Origin: Motiliproteus sp048265065
GTDB taxonomy: Bacteria; Pseudomonadota; Gammaproteobacteria; Pseudomonadales; Balneatricaceae
DNA length: 28,950 nt
Direction: 5' to 3'
Assembly: GCA_048265065.1 (NCBI GenBank)
Contig: JBLXCH010000034.1
Location: 1-28,950, forward strand
Of this stretch, positions 6,780-14,686 are shown piece by piece. Made by a program: the position numbers and the translations under genes. The notes under the pieces were generated by a model. That model was not told the origin of the DNA, did no database searches, and worked only from the letters and a program-made list of their open reading frames with translations. Each line of letters opens with the position of its first letter. The stretch's first letter is position 1.

Positions 6780-8126
6780 CTAGGGCGATTCCACCCTGCT
6801 TTTGAATTGCTCTGCTTTTAAACCATGACGTTGCAGCAGTTTGTAGAAGTCTGTTCGGTTACGTTGAGCAAGCTTTGAAGCACGACTAACACTGCCTTCA
6901 CTCAGGCGCATGACCTTAACGAGGTAGTCACGTTCAAATTGCTGTTTAGCATCCGAGTAGGAGGGTAAAAAACCGACTTCTTCGTCTAGCGCTTGTTGAA
7001 CTAGGTTTGCAGCAATAACTTTGGCTTTTGAAAGCGCGATTGTTTGCTGCACCACATTCTCAAGCTGCCTAACGTTACCAGGCCAAGAAGCTCCAGACAG
7101 CAAGTCCATAGCCTCAGGCGAAAAACGTTTCTGCCCTAGCGGGTCGAATTTCGTCAAAAAATACTGCACTAACACCGGAATATCTTCACGACGCTCACCC
7201 AGATCTGGAAGCTTCAGATTAACGACGTTTAAACGATAAAACAGATCTTGGCGGAAACGCCCTTCTTTCATGTCATTGGTTAGATTTTGGTGAGTTGCGG
7301 AAATAACCCGGACATCCACAGCGTAGCTTTTGGTGCTGCCTACAGGTCTGACTTGACGCTCCTGCAACACTCGTAACAGCTTAACCTGCAGCGCCAATGG
7401 CATGTCGCCAATTTCATCAAGAAATAATGTGCCTTTATCCGCCGCACGAAAAAGGCCTTGGTGCTCGGATATCGCCCCTGTAAATGCGCCTTTTACGTGA
7501 CCGAATAACTCTGATTCCAATAGCGCCTCAGGGAGCGCGCTACAGTTAATCGCAATAAAAGGCTCGGACTCTCTGCTGCTCGCTTTATGAATCGCGTTAG
7601 CCAACAGTTCTTTACCGCTACCACTACTGCCGGTAATCAACACGCTAACATCCGTGGTTGCCACCTGTTGCGCGGTGGAAAGAACACGCTCCATCAAGTC
7701 ACTACGACTAAGGATATCTTCACGCCAACTGTCACCTTCTGCTTTATCTGAAGATTGTGTGTTCCCTAGTGCAGACGCGATTTGTTCCAATAGGAGGTTC
7801 TTATCAATAGGCTTAGTTAAAAAACTGAAAACGCCCCGTTGGGTGGCCGCAACAGCCTCAGCTATCGTGCCTTGTGCAGTCAGAATAATCACGGCTAACC
7901 CAGAGTAGAAATGCTGAATTTGCTCGAAAAGCTCAAGACCATCCATTTCATCCATACGTAAGTCACTGATGACCAGATCGACTTTATTGGATGCCAAGAC
8001 TTGCAGTGCCTGCTCACCGGAGCTTGCCGTCAGGATTGTGTAACCTTCTGTTTCTAAACGGATTGATAACAACCTAATCAGGCTCGGATCATCATCCACC
8101 AATAGAATATGTTTCTGAGTAGCCAA
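6780..8126 (-). CDS. glrR: GlrR-type NtrC-family response regulator (sigma-54 activator)
   Basis: A 448-residue protein with three domains. The receiver is at residues 5-118, with acidic pocket D11-D12, phospho-acceptor D55, T83 and K105. The AAA+ sigma-54 interaction domain is at about 140-370, with Walker A GSSGSGKE at 166-173, GAFTGA at 213-218 and Walker B 'GTLFLDE' at 232-238. A C-terminal Fis-type helix-turn-helix is at about 410-437. The intact GAFTGA loop indicates that it activates sigma-54 promoters. The start is TTG with AAGGGA at proper spacing, 9 bp after the lipoprotein gene. The gene order glrK-lipoprotein-glrR matches the enterobacterial glrK-qseG-glrR locus, which senses envelope state. 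Targets here are unknown, and I saw no sigma-54 promoter nearby. Confidence 0.9.
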   Translation of the reverse strand: MATQKHILLVDDDPSLIRLLSIRLETEGYTILTASSGEQALQVLASNKVDLVISDLRMDEMDGLELFEQIQHFYSGLAVIILTAQGTIAEAVAATQRGVFSFLTKPIDKNLLLEQIASALGNTQSSDKAEGDSWREDILSRSDLMERVLSTAQQVATTDVSVLITGSSGSGKELLANAIHKASSRESEPFIAINCSALPEALLESELFGHVKGAFTGAISEHQGLFRAADKGTLFLDEIGDMPLALQVKLLRVLQERQVRPVGSTKSYAVDVRVISATHQNLTNDMKEGRFRQDLFYRLNVVNLKLPDLGERREDIPVLVQYFLTKFDPLGQKRFSPEAMDLLSGASWPGNVRQLENVVQQTIALSKAKVIAANLVQQALDEEVGFLPSYSDAKQQFERDYLVKVMRLSEGSVSRASKLAQRNRTDFYKLLQRHGLKAEQFKSRVESP

Positions 8127-8135
8127 TGGAGTCCC

Positions 8136-8690
8136 TTATTTTTCAACAGGCAAAGGAGCATCACGCTTATGACTTATTGCGGTCTCCACAGCCTTTAATG
8201 CTTCAAGTTGTTGCTGCAGTTTATCCAGTGCTTGCTGGCTGTCTGCGAGCTCTTCCGTTAACCTTTTTTGCTCTGCATCATTCTGACTTATCGCTTGGAT
8301 AAGTCGGCTGTTGCGTTCGTCTGCATTAATCATGCGCTGATTATGTTTTTGCAAAAATGTCACTAAGGTCTGCAATTCACTGGATAGCGGGTAAAAGGAC
8401 AAAGAACGAAAGCTATCTCTTGCTCTAATCCAACCCAACCTGTCAGCCAACTGTTGATTAACCAAACCATAGCGATAAAGCTCAAAAGGCTGTTCAAGCG
8501 GTTTTTCAAAAGTCCGAAATGCTGCTTCTGCCTGCTCCTGATCAAACGCCATGACCGTTGCCATCTCGGTTATCCATCGCTCAGCCTCTTGCAGCCTTTG
8601 CGCTTCTTCAGTTTGCAAACGTTGCTGCTGTGTTTGGCAGCCCGCCAGAACCATCATGCATAATACGATCAATAAACCCTTAAACTTCAT
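8136..8690 (-). CDS. qseG: QseG/YfhG-like outer-membrane lipoprotein
   Basis: A 184-residue lipoprotein. The signal peptide 'MKFKGLLIVLCMMVLAGC' ends in an LAGC lipobox with Cys18 as the lipidated residue. The mature part is Gln/Glu-rich and helical, with a C-terminal coiled coil at about 135-170. ATG at 8688-8690 overlaps the glrK stop as ATGA, which indicates translational coupling and decides against an in-frame ATG 33 bp upstream. Its position between glrK and glrR equals that of enterobacterial QseG, which contacts the kinase GlrK/QseE in the periplasm. Sequence similarity to QseG itself was not tested, so the symbol rests mainly on context. Confidence 0.75.
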   Translation of the reverse strand: MKFKGLLIVLCMMVLAGCQTQQQRLQTEEAQRLQEAERWITEMATVMAFDQEQAEAAFRTFEKPLEQPFELYRYGLVNQQLADRLGWIRARDSFRSLSFYPLSSELQTLVTFLQKHNQRMINADERNSRLIQAISQNDAEQKRLTEELADSQQALDKLQQQLEALKAVETAISHKRDAPLPVEK

Positions 8691-10129
8691 TTGTGGCCCA
8701 GTTGCAGTTCGAGTAAAAAGCACACTGCATAATTATTACGGTTAACTAACGTCAAACTTCCTTCATGAATTTCTGCACACTCTCGTGCTACAGCAAGACC
8801 AATGCCAGATCCTTTAATAGCACCTTTTCTGGTTTGCGATCCTTGATAGAAAGCCTCAAATATTTGTTCAGATTCTGCCTCAGAAATGGCATCACCTTGG
8901 TTTGCTATGGCAATGTAAAGTTTATTACTGTTGACGTGCGCTTGGATTGAGATTTCACCACCCTCAGGTGAGTAATTCACGGCGTTAGATACCATGTTAT
9001 CTACTACGGTGGTCACTTTTGTCTTATCTAGCAACACCGCCATTGCAGGGTCAGAATCAACCTTAACCTGCAAGTTTTTACGCTCAATACTAATTTCATA
9101 ACGACGTAGAATATCACTAAGGAACTGACTGACATTCACTGGTGTAAAATGCAGCTGCCGTTGCTGAAGCATTTGGTTATAGTCGAGTAAGTTCTCGATC
9201 AGTCGCTGAAGTTCGACACTGTTCTGTCTGATAATCGCGACAATTTCATGCTGCTTTGGTAGCAAAGTTCCCGCCACCTCTTCAGCCATTAAATCAGCAC
9301 CTTCACGCAGACTAGCAAGAGGCGTTTTAAGCTCATGGGACATGTGCCGCAAGAACTGATGTTTCTGCGCGTCTATCTCGGCCAATTGAGTCCGAAGCCA
9401 ATCAAGCTGCTGCCCGAGTCGTTGCATTTCATCAGGGCCAGTAATAGTAATCGCCTGTTCTAAATCACCGCCGCCTAGACGTTGAATTTCTCGTTCGAGC
9501 TGCCGGATGGGGCTACTAATGGAAAGGATAAAAAACCACGCAGCCACCAACGTAATAACGGCCAGAGCTGCTGTCATCACAATCATTAAAAAACGATTAT
9601 CCGCCGCCTGTTCGACAGCTGCGGCAAGCTGCGCATCGACCAGCAAGCCACTATCTCGTTGAAAAGCTGCCAGTGACGCTTGGAGCAATAGAAACAAGTC
9701 GCTCACTTTGTCGGGGTCAGAGTGTGTGGGTTGGGCCAATACTTCAAGTTGCAAGCGGGCGACCACATCTTCAATAGCTAACAATTGAAATTTTAAGGCA
9801 TTGGGCAACTGCAGTTTAAGCTCTTTGATTGTCGTCGCTAAGCGGTTGTATTCATCTTGAAATAGCTTTTTCAGATCCTCATCACGTAAGACGAGAAACT
9901 GTCCCGCACGGCGCTCTAGCTCCAACATGGTAATCTGTAACTGTTGGTTGACTCGCGTTAGAGAGACCTGCTTTTCGGTTTGCAGGGTACTTTGCGTTGC
10001 CTGCTCATCAAAACGATACCCCGTATAAGCAATAGCCAACACCAGCGGTAGCCAAACAACCAGAAAACCTAATATCGCGGTTTGGTATAACGACCGTGGG
10101 CGCCAACCTGTTTTGAATAACAAAGACAC
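8687..10129 (-). CDS. glrK: GlrK-type membrane sensor histidine kinase
   Basis: A 480-residue kinase with a GTG start. Transmembrane helix 1 is at about 17-37. A helical periplasmic domain of about 140 residues follows, then helix 2 at about 181-203, a HAMP linker ('ISSPIRQLEREIQRLGGGDL') and a HisKA domain with phospho-acceptor His265 in 'HMSHELKTPLASL'. The C-terminal ATPase domain shows the N box 'DNMVSNAVNYSPEGG' and the G box 'GSGIGLAVAREC'. It is the partner of the adjacent GlrR. The gene begins 13 bp after the roxA stop, so it is probably in the same transcript as roxA. Confidence 0.9.
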   Translation of the reverse strand: MSLLFKTGWRPRSLYQTAILGFLVVWLPLVLAIAYTGYRFDEQATQSTLQTEKQVSLTRVNQQLQITMLELERRAGQFLVLRDEDLKKLFQDEYNRLATTIKELKLQLPNALKFQLLAIEDVVARLQLEVLAQPTHSDPDKVSDLFLLLQASLAAFQRDSGLLVDAQLAAAVEQAADNRFLMIVMTAALAVITLVAAWFFILSISSPIRQLEREIQRLGGGDLEQAITITGPDEMQRLGQQLDWLRTQLAEIDAQKHQFLRHMSHELKTPLASLREGADLMAEEVAGTLLPKQHEIVAIIRQNSVELQRLIENLLDYNQMLQQRQLHFTPVNVSQFLSDILRRYEISIERKNLQVKVDSDPAMAVLLDKTKVTTVVDNMVSNAVNYSPEGGEISIQAHVNSNKLYIAIANQGDAISEAESEQIFEAFYQGSQTRKGAIKGSGIGLAVARECAEIHEGSLTLVNRNNYAVCFLLELQLGHK

Positions 10130-10142
10130 TTAACTCTCTCTT

Positions 10143-11312
10143 TTAAACAAGATAAATAGCATCTTGATCTAATAATGTTTGTAATAAATCTAAGACGTCT
10201 TCATCGGCTAAGTAGTCCGCAAAGACAGACAGTGGATATTCATTACCTTCAGCCAATAGCTGTACGACTGGCAGCAGCGCAATAGGTAAAGCCCAAGACT
10301 GACTGTTTACAAACAAATGAACATTGTCAGCGCTTTGCCAATAGGCGAACCGAGCACCTTCATTTCGACGAATACCATCGATCTCATCTAGCAGCTCTCG
10401 TAATACCAACGGCTCATCGTTAAAAAATTCATGCTCGGGGTACTTTGGTTGCGTCATCAATTGACCAAACCAAGTCGCTACTCGTTCTGGGTCATCAATA
10501 AATCGACGAAACAAACTTTGTACTCGCAATAAATCCGACTGCGTAATTTCACCGCTGTTCAACCGCAAGCTTAAATCGGCATCGGCATACCGGTCTTCTT
10601 GATTCAGACTGTCAGCAACGGTTGCTGCGAAATCGGCCAACATATCACCGGTCTGCGGGGCTCGATAACCAATCGAGTAAGTAACACAACCGTCGGTTTC
10701 CGCAACACCGTTATGGCCCACACAAGGGGGTAAATACAGCATGTCACCCGGCTCCAGTACCCATGATTGCTCAGGCTGCCAATCCGATAAAATACGTACC
10801 GGCTTACCTTCCTCAATATCACTGTGCTCACCATAGATACCGCCGACTTCCCAGCGACGCTGCCCTTCTACTTGCAGAAGGAATACATCGTAGTTGTCAT
10901 AATGAGGCCCAACACCCCCACCTTTCGCTGCGTAACTGATCATTAAATCATCCATGCGCCAGCGCGGTATAAAACGGAACAACTCAAGAAAATCACTAGC
11001 ATCAGGCACCCAGTGATCGACAGCCTGTACTAACAGAGTCCAGTCTTTTTCTGGCAGCCTCGCAAAGAAATCATCATCGAACGGCCCTTCTTCCAAACGC
11101 CATGAATCTGGCTGCTTATCATTATCAACACAAATAAAACGTGACTCGACCAGCTCTTCACAGGCCAAACCTGCCAGCTCATCCGCACTAATAGGAGGCT
11201 CGAAGTCAGTAAAAGCATTGCGAATCAATAACGGCTTTTTGTGCCAATAGTCAGCCATAAAGTCAGCGATGGATAGATCTCCTAGGTGACTCAGTGGTGG
11301 TTTCGTTGCCAT
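10143..11312 (-). CDS. roxA: RoxA/YcfD-type ribosomal protein L16 arginine hydroxylase
   Basis: A 389-residue JmjC/cupin-fold 2-oxoglutarate, Fe(II)-dependent oxygenase. The metal triad is visible as His137 and Asp139 in 'GGGVGPHYDNYDVF' and His200 in 'LPPCVGHNG'. Other RoxA hallmarks are 'ISADELAGLA', 'WTLLVQAVDHW', 'RMDDLMISYA', 'LEPGDMLYLPP' and 'YSIGYRAPQT'. The E. coli enzyme hydroxylates Arg81 of ribosomal protein L16. ATG at 11310-11312 has GGAG at ideal spacing; an in-frame GTG 21 bp upstream is less likely. glrK follows after 13 bp, implying one transcript. Confidence 0.93.
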   Translation of the reverse strand: MATKPPLSHLGDLSIADFMADYWHKKPLLIRNAFTDFEPPISADELAGLACEELVESRFICVDNDKQPDSWRLEEGPFDDDFFARLPEKDWTLLVQAVDHWVPDASDFLELFRFIPRWRMDDLMISYAAKGGGVGPHYDNYDVFLLQVEGQRRWEVGGIYGEHSDIEEGKPVRILSDWQPEQSWVLEPGDMLYLPPCVGHNGVAETDGCVTYSIGYRAPQTGDMLADFAATVADSLNQEDRYADADLSLRLNSGEITQSDLLRVQSLFRRFIDDPERVATWFGQLMTQPKYPEHEFFNDEPLVLRELLDEIDGIRRNEGARFAYWQSADNVHLFVNSQSWALPIALLPVVQLLAEGNEYPLSVFADYLADEDVLDLLQTLLDQDAIYLV

Positions 11313-11352
11313 GATTACTCCAGCTATTTGCACAGGCTTATATTTGCTACTG

Positions 11353-11370
11353 GTCTGTATGACTACAGAC
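11353..11370. promoter_or_regulatory. Perfect inverted repeat upstream of roxA
   Basis: GTCTGTA and TACAGAC (7 bp each) flank TGAC, 40 bp upstream of the roxA ATG. It is well placed for an operator of the roxA-glrK-qseG-glrR unit. It resembles, but does not match, a LexA box, because the CTGT/ACAG spacing is 6 instead of 8. The remaining intergenic DNA to 11532 shows nothing else I can name. Confidence 0.4.
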
Positions 11371-11532
11371 TGTATTTAGTCCGGTGAATTTGCGATTCAA
11401 GAGTTTATAAAAAAGAGCCCATTATATCGTCATGCCTTCTTGATAGTCTCTACGGCGATAGCTTCCTTAGCGACGCAATAGTTTTAACGCTACAAAATAT
11501 GGCTTCCTGATTATTAAAATCAATTTAAATCT

Positions 11533-11551
11533 TATTGCGAATCGTTACTAT
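11533..11551 (+). promoter_or_regulatory. Candidate Fur box upstream of bfd
   Basis: The stretch TATTGCGAATCGTTACTAT resembles the gammaproteobacterial Fur box (GATAATGATAATCATTATC) with several mismatches, and lies about 60 bp upstream of bfd. Fur control of bfd is well known in related bacteria. The match is by eye only. Confidence 0.4.
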
Positions 11552-11609
11552 TACATCTACAATGCCCGCATAATTTAACGATCCTGAATATGCCTTCAGA
11601 GTTACCATT

Positions 11610-11795
11610 ATGTACATATGCATTTGTAAAGCAGTAACCAGTTCCCAGATCGAGCAAGAATTGATCGATGTGGAACAATGCTCTGTACAAAAAATCAATG
11701 AGCGATTAGGTTGTGGTAGTGATTGTGGCCGTTGTCGTTCAAGTATCAAGCAGATGGTTCAAGAAGCAAAAACTAAAGGCGAATTAGAATCATAA
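11610..11795 (+). CDS. bfd: Bacterioferritin-associated ferredoxin
   Basis: A 61-residue [2Fe-2S] protein of the Bfd type. The cluster ligands are Cys4 and Cys6 ('YICICKAVT') and Cys39 and Cys42 ('CGSDCGRC'), the CxC...CxxC arrangement of known Bfd. It passes electrons to bacterioferritin heme so that stored Fe(III) is reduced and released to the cytosol. It sits 122 bp upstream of two bacterioferritin genes on the same strand, a classic pairing. A Fur-like site precedes it, so expression under iron starvation is likely. The ribosome-binding site is weak. Confidence 0.93.
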   Translation: MYICICKAVTSSQIEQELIDVEQCSVQKINERLGCGSDCGRCRSSIKQMVQEAKTKGELES

Positions 11796-11917
11796 AGCCT
11801 AGTAACTCCTTGTTTTAAAAAAAATTTTATTTCCTTTCAAAATAAGCCTATCCTTACTATCTAACTTTTAGTGAGTGCATTTTTGCGCCCATAAATAACG
11901 TCGATAGGAGGAGCCTG

Positions 11918-12388
11918 ATGAAACTGGACCCCAATACCTGTGGCACTTTAAACAAAGTCCTAACCAGTGAACTTACAGGTATCAATCAACATTTCTTACA
12001 TGCTCGGATGCAAAAAAATTGGGGCTTTTCGGCGTTAAACGAAAAAGCCTACAAACGCTCTATCCGAGAAATGAAAGATGCCGACGAACTCATTGAACGC
12101 ATCCTTTTCCTTGAAGGTCTCCCTAATCTTCAACAACTTGGAAGACTCTCCATCGGCGAAAGCCCTGAAGAATGCCTACAGTGCGATCTTGCATTTGAAC
12201 AAGAAAAAATTCAGCTCATCCGCTCTGCGCTTCAACAGTGTGAAGAGAGCGGTGATTTCATTTCCAGAAGCTTATTAGAAGAGCTTCTTGAACACGCTGA
12301 AGAATACCTCGATTGGCTCGAAACTCAGCAATCGCTGATCAACAGCATTGGCATTGAAAAATACCTACAATCGCAGATTGAAGACTAA
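11918..12388 (+). CDS. bfr: Bacterioferritin subunit with degenerate ferroxidase centre
   Basis: A 156-residue ferritin-fold subunit, clear bacterioferritin by 'INQHFLHARMQKNWG', 'IERILFLEGLPNLQ' and 'WLETQQSLINSIG'. The heme-binding Met52 is kept, as are ferroxidase ligands Glu18, Glu51 and Glu94. Three positions are lost, however: His54 is Asp54, and in the last helix the Glu127 and His130 equivalents are Ala and Tyr ('LLEHAEEYLDWLE'). Tyr25 is His. It therefore probably cannot form a normal di-iron ferroxidase site but can hold heme. TAGGAGG gives a strong ribosome-binding site. It is followed after 10 bp by a complete subunit, which suggests mixed 24-mers. Confidence 0.92.
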   Translation: MKLDPNTCGTLNKVLTSELTGINQHFLHARMQKNWGFSALNEKAYKRSIREMKDADELIERILFLEGLPNLQQLGRLSIGESPEECLQCDLAFEQEKIQLIRSALQQCEESGDFISRSLLEELLEHAEEYLDWLETQQSLINSIGIEKYLQSQIED

Positions 12389-12398
12389 GGAGGATGAC

Positions 12399-12866
12399 AT
12401 GAAAGGTAACGCAAAAGTACTCGATATGCTGAACGAGCTACTCCAAGAGGAGTTAACAGCATCTGACCAATACTTCATTCATTCTCGCATGTATGAAGAC
12501 TGGGGCTTCAGCAAGCTCTATGAACGCATCAAGCATGAAGCGGAAGAAGAAATGGATCACGCCAGCTTACTGATCGAACGAATTCTATTTCTCGAAGGCA
12601 CTCCCCAAATGGGTCCTCGCCATGCCCTAAATATCGGCTCGACTGTGCCCGAAATGCTTCAAAGTGATCTAAACTATGAATATCAGGTCGCTGACAAACT
12701 ACGTGTAGCCATTAAGCTTTGCGAAAGCGAAAATGATTACCAAACCCGTGAAGTGCTAGAAAAGCTGCTTTCAGACACCGAAGTTGACCACATGTACTGG
12801 TTAGAACAACAGCTACGTTTAGTTAAAACAATCGGTCTTGAAAACTACTTACAGTCACAAATGTAA
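12399..12866 (+). CDS. bfr: Bacterioferritin subunit with complete ferroxidase centre
   Basis: A 155-residue subunit. All six di-iron ligands of E. coli Bfr are present: Glu18, Glu51, His54, Glu94, and the Glu/His pair of the last helix ('TEVDHMYWLE'). Heme ligand Met52 and Tyr25 are also kept. It oxidises Fe(II) and stores it as ferric mineral in a 24-subunit shell. ATG at 12399 has AAGGAGG at good spacing; an upstream in-frame ATG at 12348 lies inside the preceding gene and is rejected. A strong hairpin at 12879-12921 ends the bfr pair. Confidence 0.95.
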   Translation: MKGNAKVLDMLNELLQEELTASDQYFIHSRMYEDWGFSKLYERIKHEAEEEMDHASLLIERILFLEGTPQMGPRHALNIGSTVPEMLQSDLNYEYQVADKLRVAIKLCESENDYQTREVLEKLLSDTEVDHMYWLEQQLRLVKTIGLENYLQSQM

Positions 12867-12878
12867 GGCAGTTTTGAA

Positions 12879-12921
12879 TTAATCAGCTATCCTCTGATCA
12901 ACCTGCTGGGTAGCTGATTAA
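12879..12921 (+). terminator. Long-stem hairpin ending the bfr operon
   Basis: An 11-bp perfect stem (TTAATCAGCTA / TAGCTGATTAA), extended inward by three pairs including a G-T, lies 13 bp after the second bfr stop. The trailing sequence AAATTCTT is only partly U-rich. It is the clearest stem-loop in the window. Confidence 0.7.
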
Positions 12922-13013
12922 AATTCTTCACGTCATTGCTTGCCAGCTAAAAAGAAATTTTGTTACCGTGCACCACCTGTAGCAGAAAATCCGGCCCCCT
13001 TCGGAACCGCTGA

Positions 13014-14630
13014 ATGCAAAAATGGCTGACTCAATGGAAAGCGCACCAACGGCGTAATTTGCTGTCCTACCGCTTGCTTGTCTATATTCTCGTCTGCAGT
13101 ACCTTACTGACCATACTAAGTAGTGGTATCCAACTTTATTGGGACTATCGTAGTGACGTTAAAGACATTCAAAATGAGATAAACTCGATTGAAGTCGCTT
13201 ACTTAGACTCGTTGTCCTCTAGCTTATGGAAGCTTGATCAAGAACAGATCGACATCCAAATGGATGGCATCATGAAGGTCACTGATATTGGCTATGCATC
13301 GATTACTGAAATAGTTGCGAACAAACCGGGGAGCATCAATGAACGGGGAATAAAGCGCGATGATTACCCGATCAGCAACAACTTTGACCTATACTACCAA
13401 GACAATCTCGTTGGCAAGCTACACATCTCTGCCACACTGGACCATGTCTATGAGAGACTCTTCAACCGTTTTCTAATTATTCTTGCCAGCCAAGCGATAA
13501 AAACGTTCCTTGTCTCCATATTTATTCTGCTGATCGTGCACTACTTAGTGGTTAAGCATTTAAATAAATTACGAAAATTCACAAGTCGATTAGACCTAAA
13601 CAACTTAGATGAGCATCTGCATCTCAATAAATCTCGTACATCGGCAGAGCAAGGCGACGCCATTGATCAACTTGTCGATAGTATCAATGAAATGCGGGAC
13701 AACATTAACAACCAACTGGCCGCTAAAAAAGCAGCGAAACGCGAGCTACAAGCACTCAACGAAGAACTCGAGCAACGCGTGCTTTATCGTACCGCGACAC
13801 TCAAGCACACCAACGAGCGGCTAACCGAAGTATTAAATGAGCTTACAGAAACCAAAGACAAGCTCGTCGAAACCGAGAAAATGGCAGCCTTTGGCGAATT
13901 AGTTTCAACGGTTTCTCATGAGCTGAACACTCCCGTTAACAGCACTCTGGCAACGCTGGAAGAGCTTAAAAGCATTTGTGAAACCATCGGCACTCAACAA
14001 CAAGCTGATCATCACCCAGAAATACAGTCACAACTTTCCAACGTCACTCAAAGCATTGAGCATGACCTACAAAAAACCGCCAAACTAATTACGACGTTCA
14101 AACAAGTCGCTATTGATCACAGTGCACAAACCGCACAACGGTTTAATTTACTCGACAACCTGAAAAACGCGATCTCGACGATGGATAGTGAGCTGCAAGA
14201 AGCCAATTGCCACGTGCAAATTGACTGTTCTGCAAAGCTTGAGCTGCTGAGCTATCCTGCAACGTTCACCCAGATTTACCAAAACTTAATTACCAATTCT
14301 TTACTGCATGGCTTTGAAGGCCGTACAGCTGATAATCGCATCAATATAGAAATCAGCCGCCTACAAGGGACCATTCAGATCAAATACCACGACAACGGGA
14401 AAGGGGTCCCTGAACAAATCAAGCACCGTATTTTTGCACCTTTTGTTACCGGCAAACCCGGCGAAGGTAGCGGGCTTGGAACCCACCTAATATACAACCT
14501 CGTCACCCAATTGCTGAATGGCGAAATTAGTGTTGAGAGTGAACGAGGCGAAGGTAGCCACTTCACTATTAAGATACCAACTAGCCAAGCGAGCAGCCTG
14601 TCAGAAAGCGATATGGATAGTGTTTGGTAG
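13014..14630 (+). CDS. Orphan membrane sensor histidine kinase
   Basis: A 538-residue kinase. Transmembrane helix 1 is at about 19-41. A roughly 110-residue periplasmic domain with 'SLSSSLWKLDQEQI' follows, then helix 2 at about 152-178 and a HAMP-like linker. A coiled coil spans about 235-290. The phospho-acceptor is His302 in 'STVSHELNTPVNS'. The ATPase domain contains 'QNLITNSLLHGFEG', 'HDNGKGVPEQI' and 'GEGSGLGTHLIYNLV'. No response regulator lies next to it, so it is an orphan here. It follows the bfr operon, separated by a hairpin, so a link to iron is only positional. The start is ATG with a weak ribosome-binding site. Confidence 0.88.
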   Translation: MQKWLTQWKAHQRRNLLSYRLLVYILVCSTLLTILSSGIQLYWDYRSDVKDIQNEINSIEVAYLDSLSSSLWKLDQEQIDIQMDGIMKVTDIGYASITEIVANKPGSINERGIKRDDYPISNNFDLYYQDNLVGKLHISATLDHVYERLFNRFLIILASQAIKTFLVSIFILLIVHYLVVKHLNKLRKFTSRLDLNNLDEHLHLNKSRTSAEQGDAIDQLVDSINEMRDNINNQLAAKKAAKRELQALNEELEQRVLYRTATLKHTNERLTEVLNELTETKDKLVETEKMAAFGELVSTVSHELNTPVNSTLATLEELKSICETIGTQQQADHHPEIQSQLSNVTQSIEHDLQKTAKLITTFKQVAIDHSAQTAQRFNLLDNLKNAISTMDSELQEANCHVQIDCSAKLELLSYPATFTQIYQNLITNSLLHGFEGRTADNRINIEISRLQGTIQIKYHDNGKGVPEQIKHRIFAPFVTGKPGEGSGLGTHLIYNLVTQLLNGEISVESERGEGSHFTIKIPTSQASSLSESDMDSVW

Positions 14631-14655
14631 AATCGTGAGAAGCAAACTGAAGCAG

Positions 14656-14680
14656 GATCATTAAAAACGCAAAGATGATC
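14656..14680. terminator. Weak hairpin between convergent kinase and recJ genes
   Basis: A 6-bp perfect inverted repeat (GATCAT / ATGATC) with a 13-nt A-rich loop lies in the 56-bp gap between the converging genes. It is AT-rich and has no U-tract, so it is a low-confidence bidirectional terminator. Confidence 0.25.
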
Positions 14681-14686
14681 ACTCAG

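Noticed and set aside
11353..11370. LexA (SOS) box before roxA
   Set aside because: CTGT and ACAG are separated by 6 bp; the gammaproteobacterial LexA site needs 8.
11388..11396. TTTGCGATT as a second Fur-like site near roxA
   Set aside because: Only half a site is present, with no matching arm.
12348..12866. Second bacterioferritin starting at 12348
   Set aside because: The extension lies inside the preceding gene in another frame; ATG at 12399 has an AAGGAGG site and matches known Bfr N-termini.
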